A stretch of 58,850 nucleotides of DNA from Nocardia transvalensis (GCF_015477765.1 NZ_JADLQQ010000020.1:1-58850), one strand, 5' to 3'; shown: positions 17,268 through 27,184, numbered from the stretch's first letter. Numbers and translations: made by a program. Notes: generated by a model from the sequence alone, not told the origin.

Positions 17268-17592
17268 GGGTGTCCTTTCGATATGGCCGCCGGGTCGCCG
17301 TCGGAGATCGAGGGCGTGAACCGGAGCCGACTAGGCGGGATGCTCTGCGTTCTTCCAGCAGACGCACCAGCGATCCAGTATGCCAGAACGCCTGACACGC
17401 TCCCAAAACGCGCCCCTGGTCGGTTTTGTTCCCCATGCGACCGCTATTCGATGCCCCAAGAAACTCCGGGCACGCATATGCACAGTGCTCGAGCGACCCT
17501 GAAGTCGAGTAGTCGACTACTCGGGAATGTGAACACGGTTGTTCATAGAGTCTTGCCAGGTGAGAACCGTGCGATCACGTGAAAGGACACCA
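17268..17592. other. Divergent intergenic region with 18-bp palindrome
   Basis: This region separates rpmE (minus) from the membrane protein gene (plus) and must hold both promoters. It contains the perfect palindrome CGAGTAGTCGACTACTCG at 17506-17523, a candidate operator 70 nt before the plus-strand start. No RNA gene or ORF is supported. Confidence 0.4.
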
Positions 17593-18291
17593 GTGAAACT
17601 CCACGCCTGCCGGGGGGCGACGAGGTCCAGGTCTCCGGCATCGCGAGGTGCCGGGGCGACATTTTCGACAATCCGCACGCTGCCGGGGAGTCGGCGCGCG
17701 GCAGAATGGTCGGCCGGTGCCGTTTTCGCCGTGTTGTTCGTCACGGCGGCGGTCGGCTGGTGGTTGGCGCCCGATCGACCGCGGGCCGGGGTGACCGCCC
17801 AGCCCTCCACCGACGCACCTCAGATCGAATACACCGCCACGGTCGTCTCGACCGGCGGAATCACCACCGCGGCCGCGCTGATCCTGGGATTTCTGATCAT
17901 CGGCGCGGCCGTGATCGGGCTCGTGTTCTTCAGCCCGAAAAGAAGAGGCCCCGGCCAAAAACATGCCGGGGCAACCAAGAGCCACATTGTCGGGGCAACC
18001 AGAAGCGACGTTGCCGGGGCAACCAGAAGCCACATTGCCGGGGCCACCGGGGATTACGTCGCCGAGGTTTTCGAAGACCTCATTGCCGAGGCCTCCAAAG
18101 ATCTCGCTGCCGCGGCGGCGACACCGTCGTCGCCGCGGCAGCGGGTCACTCCTCCAGTGCGCCCGGGGCGGTCTTGGAGACCGTCATCAGGAACTCGAGG
18201 TTGTTCTTCGTCTTCTTCAACCGGTCGATCAGCAGGTCGATGGCCTGGTGCGAGTCCAGGCCGGACAGCACCCGCCGCAGCTTGTGGATGA
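17593..18291 (+). CDS. Putative two-helix membrane protein with octapeptide repeats
   Basis: I do not recognise this protein. A GTG at 17593 preceded by GAAAGGA gives 232 residues. There are two hydrophobic helices near residues 41-59 and 92-113, then a basic KRRG stop-transfer. Next come four tandem octapeptides of the form GAT-[KRG]-[SD]-x-[IV]-[VA] (residues 126-157), encoded by exact 24-nt units at 17968-18063. The remaining C-terminal frame runs through the rho terminator hairpin and 146 nt antisense to rho, and there it looks like non-coding translation. The true end may therefore be earlier, by frameshift, or the gene may be decaying. Confidence 0.5.
   Translation: MKLHACRGATRSRSPASRGAGATFSTIRTLPGSRRAAEWSAGAVFAVLFVTAAVGWWLAPDRPRAGVTAQPSTDAPQIEYTATVVSTGGITTAAALILGFLIIGAAVIGLVFFSPKRRGPGQKHAGATKSHIVGATRSDVAGATRSHIAGATGDYVAEVFEDLIAEASKDLAAAAATPSSPRQRVTPPVRPGRSWRPSSGTRGCSSSSSTGRSAGRWPGASPGRTAPAAACG
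18107..18141 (-). terminator. Terminator hairpin after rho
   Basis: Arms CTGCCGCGGCGGCGAC and GTCGTCGCCGCGGCAG (15 of 16 paired) with a 3-nt loop lie 4 nt beyond the rho stop. There is no U-tract. The same DNA is read through by the convergent plus-strand ORF. Confidence 0.7.
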
Positions 18292-20149
18292 CCGCGGTCT
18301 CGTCGGGCGACATCAGCAGATCGTCGCGGCGAGTGCCGGACGGCACCACGTCGACCGCCGGGAACACGCGGCGCTCGGCGATCTTGCGATCCAGCTTGAG
18401 CTCGGCGTTGCCGGTGCCCTTGAACTCCTCGAAGATCACCGTGTCACCGGTCGAACCGGTCTCCACCATGGCGGTGGCGATGATCGTCAGCGAGCCGCCG
18501 TTCTCGATGTTGCGGGCGGCGCCGAGGAACCGCTTGGGCGGATACAGCGCGGTCGAGTCGATACCACCGGACAGGATGCGGCCCGACGCGGGCGAGGCGT
18601 TGTTGTACGCGCGTCCCAGCCGGGTGATCGAGTCGAGCAGCACGACCACGTCCTGACCCATCTCGACCAGGCGCTTGGCCCGCTCGATGGCCAGCTCCGC
18701 GACCGAGGTGTGGTCGCTCGGCGGACGGTCGAAGGTGGAGGCGATCACCTCGCCGCGCACGGTGCGCTGCATATCGGTGACCTCTTCCGGACGCTCGTCG
18801 ACCAGCACCACCATCAGGTAGCACTCGGGGTTGTTGGTCGCGATCGCGTTCGCGATGTCCTGCAGGATCGTGGTCTTACCCGCCTTCGGCGGGGACACGA
18901 TCAGCGCGCGCTGACCCTTACCGATCGGCATGATCAGGTCGATGATCCGAGTGGTCAGCTTGTTGGGCGTGGTTTCCAGCCGCAGGCGCTGATTCGGATA
19001 CAGCGGCGTGAGCTTGCCGAATTCGGGCCGGCGCTTGGCCGATTCGACGTCGGTGCCGTTGACGGTGTCCAGCCGAACCAGCGGATCGAACTTCTGCCGC
19101 TGGTTGCCCTGCTCGCCCTCGCGGGGAGCGCGCACCGCACCGGTGATGGCATCACCGCGGCGCAGGCCGTTCTTGCGGACCAGGTTCATCGACACGTACA
19201 CGTCGTTCGGCCCGGCCAGGTAGCCGGAGGTGCGCACGAACGCGTAGTTGTCGAGCACGTCCAGGATGCCGGCCACCGGCTGTAGGACGTCGTCCTCGCG
19301 GATCTCGACCTCGCCGCCCCGGTTATCGCCGCCCTCGCGGTCGCGGCCGCGACGGCGCTCCCGGAACCGGCGACCGCGCCGACCCCGGCCGGACTCCTCG
19401 TCGGAGTCGCCCCGGGTGCCGTTCTGGGTGGCCTGGCCGCTCTGGTTCTGGCCGTTCTGCTGGTTGCGATCGCGACGGCGCTCGCCGCCCTCCTGCTCCG
19501 GCTTGGCCTCGCCACCGGCGGAATCGCCGGTCTGGGTCTCGGTGCTCGCCTCGGCGGTGGCCGTCGCGGCGGCGGCGCGCTGTTCGCGGCCCCGACGCTG
19601 CCGACCACGGCCGCGCTGACCGCCCTCGCGGCCGGTGTCCTCACCCGAATCAGCCGGGCGCGCAGCGGATTCGGCCGGTTCGGCCGAGGCCGCCGGCTTC
19701 TCGGCGGGCTTGTCGTCGACGACGCTGTCCAGCGTCGGCTGCTCGGCCCGGCCGCGATCCTTGCCCGACGCGTTCTTCGACGGCGCCTCGGCGGTGTTCA
19801 CCGCGGACTTGGGCGCATCGGACTTCGACGCATCGGACTTCGGCTCGGCGGTTTTCGCCTCGCTGGCCTTGGACTCGTTTCGACCGCGCGTCGGCTTACC
19901 GGCCGCGGCGGCTTGATTTTCCTTGATGGCGGCGATGAGATCGCCCTTACGCATCCCGGATGTGCCTCGGATACCGAGCTCTCCAGCAAGCGCACGCAAC
20001 TGCGGCAACAACATTCCAGTCAGCCCCGATCGTGCGACGTCGGTGTGTTCGCTCATCTTCGAAATCTGTCCGGAGTCACTTTCGCGGCTGCCCGAGGAAC
20101 TTGCATTGGTTTCCACCCCGGGTGTCGCGAGCAGGTCCGTATCTGTCAC
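18146..20149 (-). CDS. rho: Transcription termination factor Rho
   Basis: This hexameric RNA translocase terminates transcription. It has 667 residues, far longer than the 419 of E. coli. The Rho_N domain is at about 40-80. A disordered insertion (about 85-280) is rich in Arg, Gly, Asn and Gln, as is typical of actinobacteria. The RNA-binding core follows, with the P-loop SPPKAGKT at 419-426 and the R-loop LDSITRLGRAYN. The GTG at 20149 follows a strong GGAAGGAAAGG site. The insertion is known in mycobacteria to bind RNA and support termination on structured RNA. Confidence 0.97.
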   Translation of the reverse strand: MTDTDLLATPGVETNASSSGSRESDSGQISKMSEHTDVARSGLTGMLLPQLRALAGELGIRGTSGMRKGDLIAAIKENQAAAAGKPTRGRNESKASEAKTAEPKSDASKSDAPKSAVNTAEAPSKNASGKDRGRAEQPTLDSVVDDKPAEKPAASAEPAESAARPADSGEDTGREGGQRGRGRQRRGREQRAAAATATAEASTETQTGDSAGGEAKPEQEGGERRRDRNQQNGQNQSGQATQNGTRGDSDEESGRGRRGRRFRERRRGRDREGGDNRGGEVEIREDDVLQPVAGILDVLDNYAFVRTSGYLAGPNDVYVSMNLVRKNGLRRGDAITGAVRAPREGEQGNQRQKFDPLVRLDTVNGTDVESAKRRPEFGKLTPLYPNQRLRLETTPNKLTTRIIDLIMPIGKGQRALIVSPPKAGKTTILQDIANAIATNNPECYLMVVLVDERPEEVTDMQRTVRGEVIASTFDRPPSDHTSVAELAIERAKRLVEMGQDVVVLLDSITRLGRAYNNASPASGRILSGGIDSTALYPPKRFLGAARNIENGGSLTIIATAMVETGSTGDTVIFEEFKGTGNAELKLDRKIAERRVFPAVDVVPSGTRRDDLLMSPDETAVIHKLRRVLSGLDSHQAIDLLIDRLKKTKNNLEFLMTVSKTAPGALEE

Positions 20150-20471
20150 GGAGATCCTTTCCTTCCCTCGATTGCCGTGTGCTTATTCGAGGGTTTCGTC
20201 CCGAAGCCCGATCATTGCGCCGAGCTCGGATGCCGTATCGCCTGCCCCGCCGGACCGGCGGCCGTCACCACCTGGGCTTCGGCCACCGGTTTACAAAGGT
20301 GGGAGAGATCATTCCAGTTGCTATCCCCGATGTCCGAGGCCCGAGTTCCGAGCCTGAGCAAGGAGCCTGCTGGAGCGATTGCCCTGATGAAGCACCGGCG
20401 TCTGACGCGCACGATGTACGGACGTGCTCAGGATAGCTCCCACCGTGCACCTCAGCAAGGCAGCCACGCCG
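20150..20471 (-). promoter_or_regulatory. rho leader region
   Basis: These 322 nt lie between thrB and rho and hold no supported gene. A GC-rich symmetric segment CCGCCGGACCGGCGG sits at 20247-20261. Rho genes are often autoregulated through their leader, so an attenuator here is possible, but I see no defined structure. Confidence 0.3.
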
Positions 20472-21431
20472 TCAATCCACCCGCACACCGTCGGAGATGG
20501 CCGGAGTCACCACGCGAAGCCCGTCGGCAGCGGCAAGCTCGCGCAGCTCAGCGGGGAATTCGCCGACGCTCAGCGCCAGCACCGTCGGCCCGGCGCCCGA
20601 CACGGTCGCGGCGATACCGGCCGAACGCAGCCGCGTGATCCACGCGGTGGTCAGCGGCAGGGCCGAGGCCCGATACCCCTGATGCAGCCGGTCCGCCGTC
20701 GCGGGGAGCAGCAGGTCAGGGCGCTGCGTCAAGGCGACTACCGCCAAAGCCGCGCGGCTGGCGTTGAATGCCGCGTCGCCGTGGGGCACCAACTCCGGCA
20801 GCAGGCCGCGGGTGTGCGCGGTCGACGAGCGATCCTCGGGGATCAGCACCGTCGCACACAACGTCGGGTGTGGATCCAAGCGCACCGCCCGGTAGGTTCG
20901 TGCGTGGTGATCCCCGACGCCATCGGCGCCGATATCGGCCGGGTGGTCGGTTTCGGTCCACGACACCACGATCCCGCCCAGCACGCTGGCGGCCGCGTTG
21001 TCGGGATGACCCTCGAATTCCGAAGCCAGCTGCACCAATTCGGCATTGTCGCAGGCCAGCCCCGGATCGAACTCGGCGGCCAGGCCGCGCCCCGCGGCCA
21101 GTCCGCCCACTACCGCCGCCGCGGAGGACCCCAGCCCCCGCGAGTGCGGAATCACGTTGCGGCACACCACATCCAGGCCGTCGGCCCAGACGCCCGCCGC
21201 TTCCAGCCCCCGTTCGATGGCTCGCACCACCAGATGCGAAGGGCCCCAAGGTACGTCGTCGGCGCCCTCGCCCTCCACCCGGATGGTCAGGCCCGACTCG
21301 GTCGTGCGCACGACGATCTCGTCGTGCAGGCCCAGGGCGATGCCCAGCGAATCGAAACCCGGCCCCAGATTGGCACTGGAGGCGGGCACCCGCGCGGTCA
21401 CGGTGATACCGGGGGGCAGCGTCCGGGTCAC
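20472..21431 (-). CDS. thrB: Homoserine kinase
   Basis: This GHMP-family kinase phosphorylates homoserine in threonine synthesis. It has 319 residues from the GTG at 21431 (VTRTLPPGIT). The N-terminal PASSANLGPGFDSLGIALGL and the ATP-binding HSRGLGSSAAAVVGGLAAGR are clear GHMP motifs, and SGAGPTVLAL is motif 3. The frame extends 14 codons upstream to another GTG almost touching thrC, but homologues start at the chosen site. It is third in hom-thrC-thrB. Confidence 0.95.
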   Translation of the reverse strand: MTRTLPPGITVTARVPASSANLGPGFDSLGIALGLHDEIVVRTTESGLTIRVEGEGADDVPWGPSHLVVRAIERGLEAAGVWADGLDVVCRNVIPHSRGLGSSAAAVVGGLAAGRGLAAEFDPGLACDNAELVQLASEFEGHPDNAAASVLGGIVVSWTETDHPADIGADGVGDHHARTYRAVRLDPHPTLCATVLIPEDRSSTAHTRGLLPELVPHGDAAFNASRAALAVVALTQRPDLLLPATADRLHQGYRASALPLTTAWITRLRSAGIAATVSGAGPTVLALSVGEFPAELRELAAADGLRVVTPAISDGVRVD

Positions 21432-21474
21432 ACCGGCGCCTCGCTCTCGCAGCTGCCCTTCGCGCGAGTGCACG

Positions 21475-22557
21475 TCAGCCCAGCTCGAGTTCGCGCGCCA
21501 CCGCGACGGGATCCACCGCGATCGCCTGGACTTCGGGCATGCCCGACAGCGCCGTGTCGGGGTCCTTGAGACCGTTGCCGGTCACCGTGCACACCACCGT
21601 CAGGCCCGCATCCAGCCAGCCCTCCTTGCGGGCGGCCAGCAGACCGGCCACGCTCGCGGCCGAGGCGGGTTCGACGAAGACGCCCTCGGTGCTCGCGATC
21701 AGGCGATATGCCGCGAGGATCTCCTCGTCGGTGGCGGCCCGGAAGGCGCCGCCGGACTCCTCCTTGGCAGCCACCGCACCGTTCCACGACGCGGGTGCGC
21801 CGATGCGGATGGCGGTGGCGATGGTCTCCGGATTCTTCACCGGCTCCCCGTTGACCAGGGGCGCGGCACCGGCGGCCTGGACGCCCAGCATGCGCGGGCG
21901 GGCCGCGGTGACACCGTCGGCGTAGTACTCGCTGTAACCCTTCCAGTACGCGGTGATATTCCCCGCGTTACCGACCGGCAGCGCGTGCACGTCCGGTGCC
22001 CTGCCGAGCACGTCGCAGATCTCGAAGGCGGCGGTCTTCTGGCCCTCGATGCGCGCCGGATTCACCGAGTTGACCAGGCCGACCTCCGGGAACTCGGAGG
22101 TCACCTTGCGGGCCAGCTCGAGACAGTCGTCGAAGTTGCCCTGCACCTGAATGATCTTGGCGCCCAGCATGACCGCCTGGGCCAGCTTGCCCATGGCGAT
22201 CTTGCCCTGCGGGATCAGCACCGCGCAGTGCATGCCCGCGCGGGTGGCGTAGGCGGCGGCCGAGGCCGAGGTGTTGCCGGTGGAGGCGCACAGCACGGCC
22301 TTCTGACCGCGGGCCCTGGCATCGGTCATCGCCATGGTCATGCCGCGGTCCTTGAAGGAACCGGTCGGATTGGCGCCCTCGACCTTGAGATACACCTCAC
22401 AGCCGGTGAGTTCGGACAGGTGGTGCGCGGGCACCAGCGGGGTGCCGCCTTCGAACAGCGTGACCGGCTCCCAGTCGGCGCCCACCGCCAGCCGATCGCG
22501 GTAGGCCGCGATCAGACCCGGCCACGCGGTATGAACCGGCGCTCCCGTCGTACTCAT
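21475..22557 (-). CDS. thrC: Threonine synthase
   Basis: This PLP enzyme converts O-phosphohomoserine to threonine. It has 360 residues. The PLP lysine lies in NPTGSFKDRGMT near residue 60, and SSGNTS-type phosphate binding is seen in CASTGNTSASAAAYA. It is the short actinobacterial form. Its ATG overlaps the hom stop (ATGA, 22554-22557), so translation is coupled. Confidence 0.96.
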   Translation of the reverse strand: MSTTGAPVHTAWPGLIAAYRDRLAVGADWEPVTLFEGGTPLVPAHHLSELTGCEVYLKVEGANPTGSFKDRGMTMAMTDARARGQKAVLCASTGNTSASAAAYATRAGMHCAVLIPQGKIAMGKLAQAVMLGAKIIQVQGNFDDCLELARKVTSEFPEVGLVNSVNPARIEGQKTAAFEICDVLGRAPDVHALPVGNAGNITAYWKGYSEYYADGVTAARPRMLGVQAAGAAPLVNGEPVKNPETIATAIRIGAPASWNGAVAAKEESGGAFRAATDEEILAAYRLIASTEGVFVEPASAASVAGLLAARKEGWLDAGLTVVCTVTGNGLKDPDTALSGMPEVQAIAVDPVAVARELELG

Positions 22558-23909
22558 TCCTCGGTGCCTTCCAATCTCAAGACGCTGGTCACGGACGTGA
22601 CCGACTCCAATTCGGCCAGTGCGGCCACGGTATCGGCCAGCGCCGACTCGGCCGCGTGGTGGGTGACCACGACCAGTCGGGCGCCCTCGTCGTGTCCCTC
22701 CTGGCGGACCGTCGAGATGCTCACACCGTGCTTGGCGAACTCGCCCGCCACCGCCTGCAGCACGCCCGTGCGGTCGGCGACCTGCAAATTCACGTGGTAA
22801 CGCGTCGGTGTGTCGCCGATCGGCGCGATCGGCAGCTCAGCATAAACCGATTCACCCGGGGCGCGGCCACCGTAGAACTTGTTGCGCGCCGCCATCACCA
22901 GATCACCCATGACGGCCGAGGCGGTCGGCGCGCCACCGGCACCCTGACCGTAGAACATCAGCCGACCGGCGTTCTCGGCCTCCACGACCACGGCGTTGAA
23001 CGCGCCGTCCACCGCCGACAGCGGATGTTTGCGCGGAATCAGCGCGGGGTAGACCCGCACCGAGATCCGTTCCTTACCGCCCTCGTCCGGTCCGGGCTCG
23101 CCGGGACCGGCGGGCACGCGCTCGCAGATGGCCAGCAGCTTGACCGTACAACCCACGGCCGCAGCGGTTTCCAGATCCTCGGAGGTGATCTTCGAGATGC
23201 CCTCGCGGTAGACGTCGGCGGCGGTGACGCGGGTGTGGAAGGCCAGCGAGGCCAGGATCGCGGCCTTGGCGGCGGCGTCGTAGCCCTCGACGTCGGCGGT
23301 CGGGTCGGCCTCGGCGTACCCGAGCCGGGTCGCCTCCTTCAGGGTCACCTCGTAGTCGGCGCCGGTCTCGTCCATCGCCGAGAGAATGAAATTCGTTGTT
23401 CCGTTGACGATTCCGACCACGCGGTTGACCCGGTCGCCGGACAGCGACTGGATCAGCGGGCGCACCACCGGGATCGCACCGGCGACGGCGGCCTCGAAGT
23501 ACAGGTCGGCGCGGCTGCGTTCGGCGGCCGCGGCGAGCTCGCCGGTGTAGTCGGCCAGCAGCGCCTTGTTCGCCGTGACCACCGACTTACCCGCGTTGAG
23601 TGCGGACAGGATGAGTTTGCGGGCCGGATCGATGCCACCCATCACTTCGACCACCAGATCCACGTCGTCGCGCAGGACCAGGCCCTCGGCGTCGGTGGTC
23701 AGCAGTTCGGCGGGGATGCCGCGGTCGATGTCGATGCGCCGCACCGCGACTCCGCACAGCACCACCGGCGCGCCCACGCGCGAGCGCAGGTCCTCGGCGT
23801 GCTCGCGCAGGATCCGCACCACCTCGGTCCCGACATTGCCCATGCCGAGGACCGCGACCCCGATCGGACGATCGGACCCGAATGCACCTCTGTTACCGGC
23901 CTCGGTCAT
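22554..23909 (-). CDS. hom: Homoserine dehydrogenase
   Basis: This enzyme reduces aspartate semialdehyde to homoserine, the branch point to threonine and methionine. It has 451 residues. The Rossmann motif GMGNVGTEV is near residue 21, VTANKALLA carries a conserved lysine, and GIVNGTTNFILSAM is the family signature. A C-terminal ACT domain (from about 365, HVNLQVADRTGVL) suggests feedback control by threonine. The start overlaps the lysA stop by 4 nt. Confidence 0.97.
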   Translation of the reverse strand: MTEAGNRGAFGSDRPIGVAVLGMGNVGTEVVRILREHAEDLRSRVGAPVVLCGVAVRRIDIDRGIPAELLTTDAEGLVLRDDVDLVVEVMGGIDPARKLILSALNAGKSVVTANKALLADYTGELAAAAERSRADLYFEAAVAGAIPVVRPLIQSLSGDRVNRVVGIVNGTTNFILSAMDETGADYEVTLKEATRLGYAEADPTADVEGYDAAAKAAILASLAFHTRVTAADVYREGISKITSEDLETAAAVGCTVKLLAICERVPAGPGEPGPDEGGKERISVRVYPALIPRKHPLSAVDGAFNAVVVEAENAGRLMFYGQGAGGAPTASAVMGDLVMAARNKFYGGRAPGESVYAELPIAPIGDTPTRYHVNLQVADRTGVLQAVAGEFAKHGVSISTVRQEGHDEGARLVVVTHHAAESALADTVAALAELESVTSVTSVLRLEGTEE

Positions 23910-25327
23910 GCTTCCACCTCCAAGTTCAAAAGGTCCCCCACCGTCTCCCGGCGCAGGATCAACCGCGCCTGCCCGTCGCGCACGGCCACCACGGCCGGGC
24001 GCGTCAGCATGTTGTAGCGGCTCGACATCGAATAGCAGTAGGCGCCGGTCGCCGCCACCGCGATCAGATCGCCCGGGCCGACGTCCTCGGGCATCCAGAC
24101 GTCGCGGATGACGATATCGCCGCTCTCACAGTGCTTTCCGACCACGCGTGCGACCACCGCGGCGGAATCGCTGCCGCGCGAGACCAATCGGCAGTCGTAG
24201 TCGGCCTGATACAGCGCGGGCCGAATGTTGTCGCTCATCCCGCCGTCGACGCTGACGTAGCGGCGACGTGCGCCGCCGTCGAGGCTGACGTCCTTGATGG
24301 TGCCGACCTCGTACAGGGTGACGGTGCCGGGTCCGGCGATGGCGCGGCCGGGCTCGACCGCGATGGTCGGCACGGGCAGCCCGGCCCGGGCCGCCTCTTC
24401 CGCGACGATGCGGCGCAGGTTCGCGGCGAAATCGCCCAGCGCGGGCGGGTCGTCGTGGGGCAGGTACGAAATACCAAGGCCGCCACCGAGGTCCAGGATA
24501 TGGATCTGCTCTGTGCGCTCGACGCCGAACTTGTCGATGGCGTCGCGCAGCAGACCGAGCATGCGGCGGGCGGAGATCTCGAAGCCGTCGCTTTCGAAGA
24601 TCTGCGAGCCGATGTGGCTGTGCAGGCCGACCAGGCGCAGGTTCTGCGCCTCGAACACCCGTGCCAGCGCCTCCAGCGCATCACCACCGGCGATCGAGAA
24701 GCCGAACTTCTGATCCTCGTGTGCCGTCGAAATATATTCGTGCGTGTGGGCTTCCACGCCGACGGTGACGCGCACCAGCACGTCCTGCACGACACCGGCG
24801 CGACCGGCCACGGCCTCCAGGCGCTCGATCTCGATCAGGGAGTCGACCACGATGTGACCAACGCCCGCGGTGACCGCCTCCTCCAGCTCGGCGACCGATT
24901 TATTGTTGCCGTGCAACGCGATTCGATGCGCGGGGAAGCCTGCGTGCAACGCGACGGCGAGTTCGCCGCCGGAGCAGACATCCAGGGACAGGCCCTCGTC
25001 GCGGACCCAGCGTGCGATCTCGCCGCACAGGAAAGCCTTGGAGGCGTAGTGAACCCGGGCATTCCCGCCGAATGCGCGGACCATATCCCGGCAGCGGGAC
25101 CGGAAGTCGTCCTCGTCGACCACGAACAGCGGTGTACCGTACTGCTCGGCGAGCTCGGTCACGGGCACACCGGCCAGGTGCACCACACCGTCGGCATCGC
25201 GAGAAGCGTTGCGCGGCCACACATGTGCGGGCAGATCGATCATCTGCGCCGGATCCGTGGGTCGTTCGGGCAGACTCGGGGCATGCGGGATTTCGGCATG
25301 ACGAGGCCCGGCCGGGTGCGCGCTCAC
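23906..25327 (-). CDS. lysA: Diaminopimelate decarboxylase
   Basis: This PLP enzyme makes lysine from meso-diaminopimelate. It has 473 residues from the GTG at 25327, which follows the strong site GAGGAAGGAACC. The PLP lysine is in VHYASKAFL, HIGSQIF and DLGGGLGISY are alanine-racemase-fold motifs, and the second-site cysteine region reads GKHCESGD. The in-frame start at 25393 has no family sequence. It lies between argS and hom. Confidence 0.96.
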   Translation of the reverse strand: MSAHPAGPRHAEIPHAPSLPERPTDPAQMIDLPAHVWPRNASRDADGVVHLAGVPVTELAEQYGTPLFVVDEDDFRSRCRDMVRAFGGNARVHYASKAFLCGEIARWVRDEGLSLDVCSGGELAVALHAGFPAHRIALHGNNKSVAELEEAVTAGVGHIVVDSLIEIERLEAVAGRAGVVQDVLVRVTVGVEAHTHEYISTAHEDQKFGFSIAGGDALEALARVFEAQNLRLVGLHSHIGSQIFESDGFEISARRMLGLLRDAIDKFGVERTEQIHILDLGGGLGISYLPHDDPPALGDFAANLRRIVAEEAARAGLPVPTIAVEPGRAIAGPGTVTLYEVGTIKDVSLDGGARRRYVSVDGGMSDNIRPALYQADYDCRLVSRGSDSAAVVARVVGKHCESGDIVIRDVWMPEDVGPGDLIAVAATGAYCYSMSSRYNMLTRPAVVAVRDGQARLILRRETVGDLLNLEVEA

Positions 25328-25389
25328 AGTGGTTCCTTCCTCAGCGTTACCGGCCCCGCCGCGACGGGTCGACGATAGGGCGGGGCTAC

Positions 25390-27048
25390 TCACATCCGCT
25401 CCGGCGCGCTCACACCCAACAGCCCGAGGCCGTTGGCCAGCACCTGACGGGTGGCGTTGACCAGCTCCAGCCGCGCGGCGTTGACCGGTGCGACGGGGTC
25501 GTCGCCCTGCGGCAGGATTCGCAGCGTCTTGTTGGTCTGGAAGCGGTGATAGGCGCCGGCCAACTCCTCGAGGTAGCGGGCGACGCGGTGCGGTTCGCGC
25601 AGGCTCGCCGCGCTGGCGACGACCGCCGGATACTCGCCGAGGGTGCGAATCAGCTCACCCTCCTCGTCGGCGGTCAGCAGCGCCAGATCCGCTGGGACAC
25701 CGGCGAATCCGAATTCGGTGGCGTTGCGGCCGACGGCGCAGGTGCGCGCGTGCGCGTATTGCACGTAGTAGACCGGGTTCTCGGTGCTCTGCTTGGTCCA
25801 CAGATCCAGGTCGATGTCCATGCTGGTGTTCACCGAGCTGCGCACCAGCGAGTACCGGGCGGCGTCGACGCCGATCAGCTCGACCAGGTCGTCGAGGGTG
25901 ACGACGGTGCCCGCGCGCTTGCTCATCCGCACGGCCACGCCGTCGCGGACCAGGTTCACCATCTGGCCGATGAGCACCTCGACGGTGTTCGGATCGTCGC
26001 CGAACGCGGCCGCGGCGGCCTTCAACCGGCCGATGTAGCCGTGGTGGTCGGCGCCGAGCATGTAGATGCACAGATCGAAGCCGCGCGAGCGCTTGTTGTG
26101 GAAGTAGGCGATGTCACCGGCGATGTAGGCGGCGCTGCCGTCGCTCTTGATCACCACGCGGTCCTGATCGTCGCCGTACTCGGTGCTGGCGATCCACCAG
26201 GCCCCGTCCTTCTCGTACAGCTTCCCGGACGCCTTGAGCTGTTCGACGGCGCGGTCCACCTCGCCCGAGGCGAACAGCGAGCTCTCGTTGAAGTAGACGT
26301 CGAATTCGGTGCCGAAGTCGTGGAGGGTCTGTTTGATGTGCGCGAACATCAGCTCGACGCCCTCGCGGCGGAACAGCTCGTGCCGCTCGCCGGCGGGCAG
26401 AGTCGCCGCGTCCGGATGCGCGGCCACGATCTTGTCGGCGATCTCGCCGATATAGGCTCCGGCATACCCCTTCTCGGGCGTGGGGGCACCGGTGGCCGCG
26501 GCGACCAGGGATTCGGCGAAGCGGTCGATCTGCGCGCCGTGGTCGTTGAAGTAGTACTCGCGGGTGACGTCGGCACCCTGGGTGGCCAGAATCCGGCCCA
26601 GCGCATCGCCGACCGCCGCCCAGCGGGTGCCGCCCAGATGGATCGGACCGGTCGGGTTGGCCGAGACGAATTCGAGGTTGATCTTGGTGCCGGTCAGCGT
26701 GGTCGCACTGCCGTAGGCAGCCCCTACCTCCCGGATCTTCTCGAGGATCGCGCCCTGCGCCGCGGCGGCGAGGCGGATGTTCAGAAAGCCCGGGCCCGCG
26801 ACCTCGGCGGATTCGATGCCGTCGGTGGCCGACAGCGCCTCGGCGAGCAGTCCGGCCAAATCGCGCGGATTGATTCCGGCCTTCTTGCCCACCTGCATGG
26901 CCACATTCGTGGCATAGTCACCGTGTTCGGGATTGCGGGGACGCTCCACCTTGACCTCGTCGGGCAGGATCGCAGGGTCTGATCCACGTTCGACAAGCAC
27001 CTTCGCCGCGGTGGCACGAAGGAGATCTGCAAGGTCAGCTGGAGTCAC
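25390..27048 (-). CDS. argS: Arginyl-tRNA synthetase
   Basis: This class I synthetase charges tRNA-Arg. It has 552 residues. The N-terminal additional domain recognises the tRNA D-loop, the HIGH-type motif is PTGPIHLGGTR near residue 125, and the KMSKS-type motif is MSKRAG. The C-terminal DALR domain includes YHRFQTNKTLRI. It is the first gene of the argS-lysA-hom-thrC-thrB run, an argS-lysA pairing also known in corynebacteria. Confidence 0.97.
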   Translation of the reverse strand: MTPADLADLLRATAAKVLVERGSDPAILPDEVKVERPRNPEHGDYATNVAMQVGKKAGINPRDLAGLLAEALSATDGIESAEVAGPGFLNIRLAAAAQGAILEKIREVGAAYGSATTLTGTKINLEFVSANPTGPIHLGGTRWAAVGDALGRILATQGADVTREYYFNDHGAQIDRFAESLVAAATGAPTPEKGYAGAYIGEIADKIVAAHPDAATLPAGERHELFRREGVELMFAHIKQTLHDFGTEFDVYFNESSLFASGEVDRAVEQLKASGKLYEKDGAWWIASTEYGDDQDRVVIKSDGSAAYIAGDIAYFHNKRSRGFDLCIYMLGADHHGYIGRLKAAAAAFGDDPNTVEVLIGQMVNLVRDGVAVRMSKRAGTVVTLDDLVELIGVDAARYSLVRSSVNTSMDIDLDLWTKQSTENPVYYVQYAHARTCAVGRNATEFGFAGVPADLALLTADEEGELIRTLGEYPAVVASAASLREPHRVARYLEELAGAYHRFQTNKTLRILPQGDDPVAPVNAARLELVNATRQVLANGLGLLGVSAPERM

Positions 27049-27184
27049 GAGTCTCTATCCTATGGTCCGAGCGGGCGCATGCCGCCAGCGGGCACCTACG
27101 GGCAGGCACCCAGCAAACCGGGCCGGCAACACCAGCTTGCCGCATTGCGGGACCGTCCGACATATCGAAGAGAGCACATCAGCG

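Noticed and set aside
14733..17582. 949-codon plus-strand frame opposite prmC, prfA and rpmE
   Set aside because: It has no family features and mirrors three well-supported minus-strand genes.
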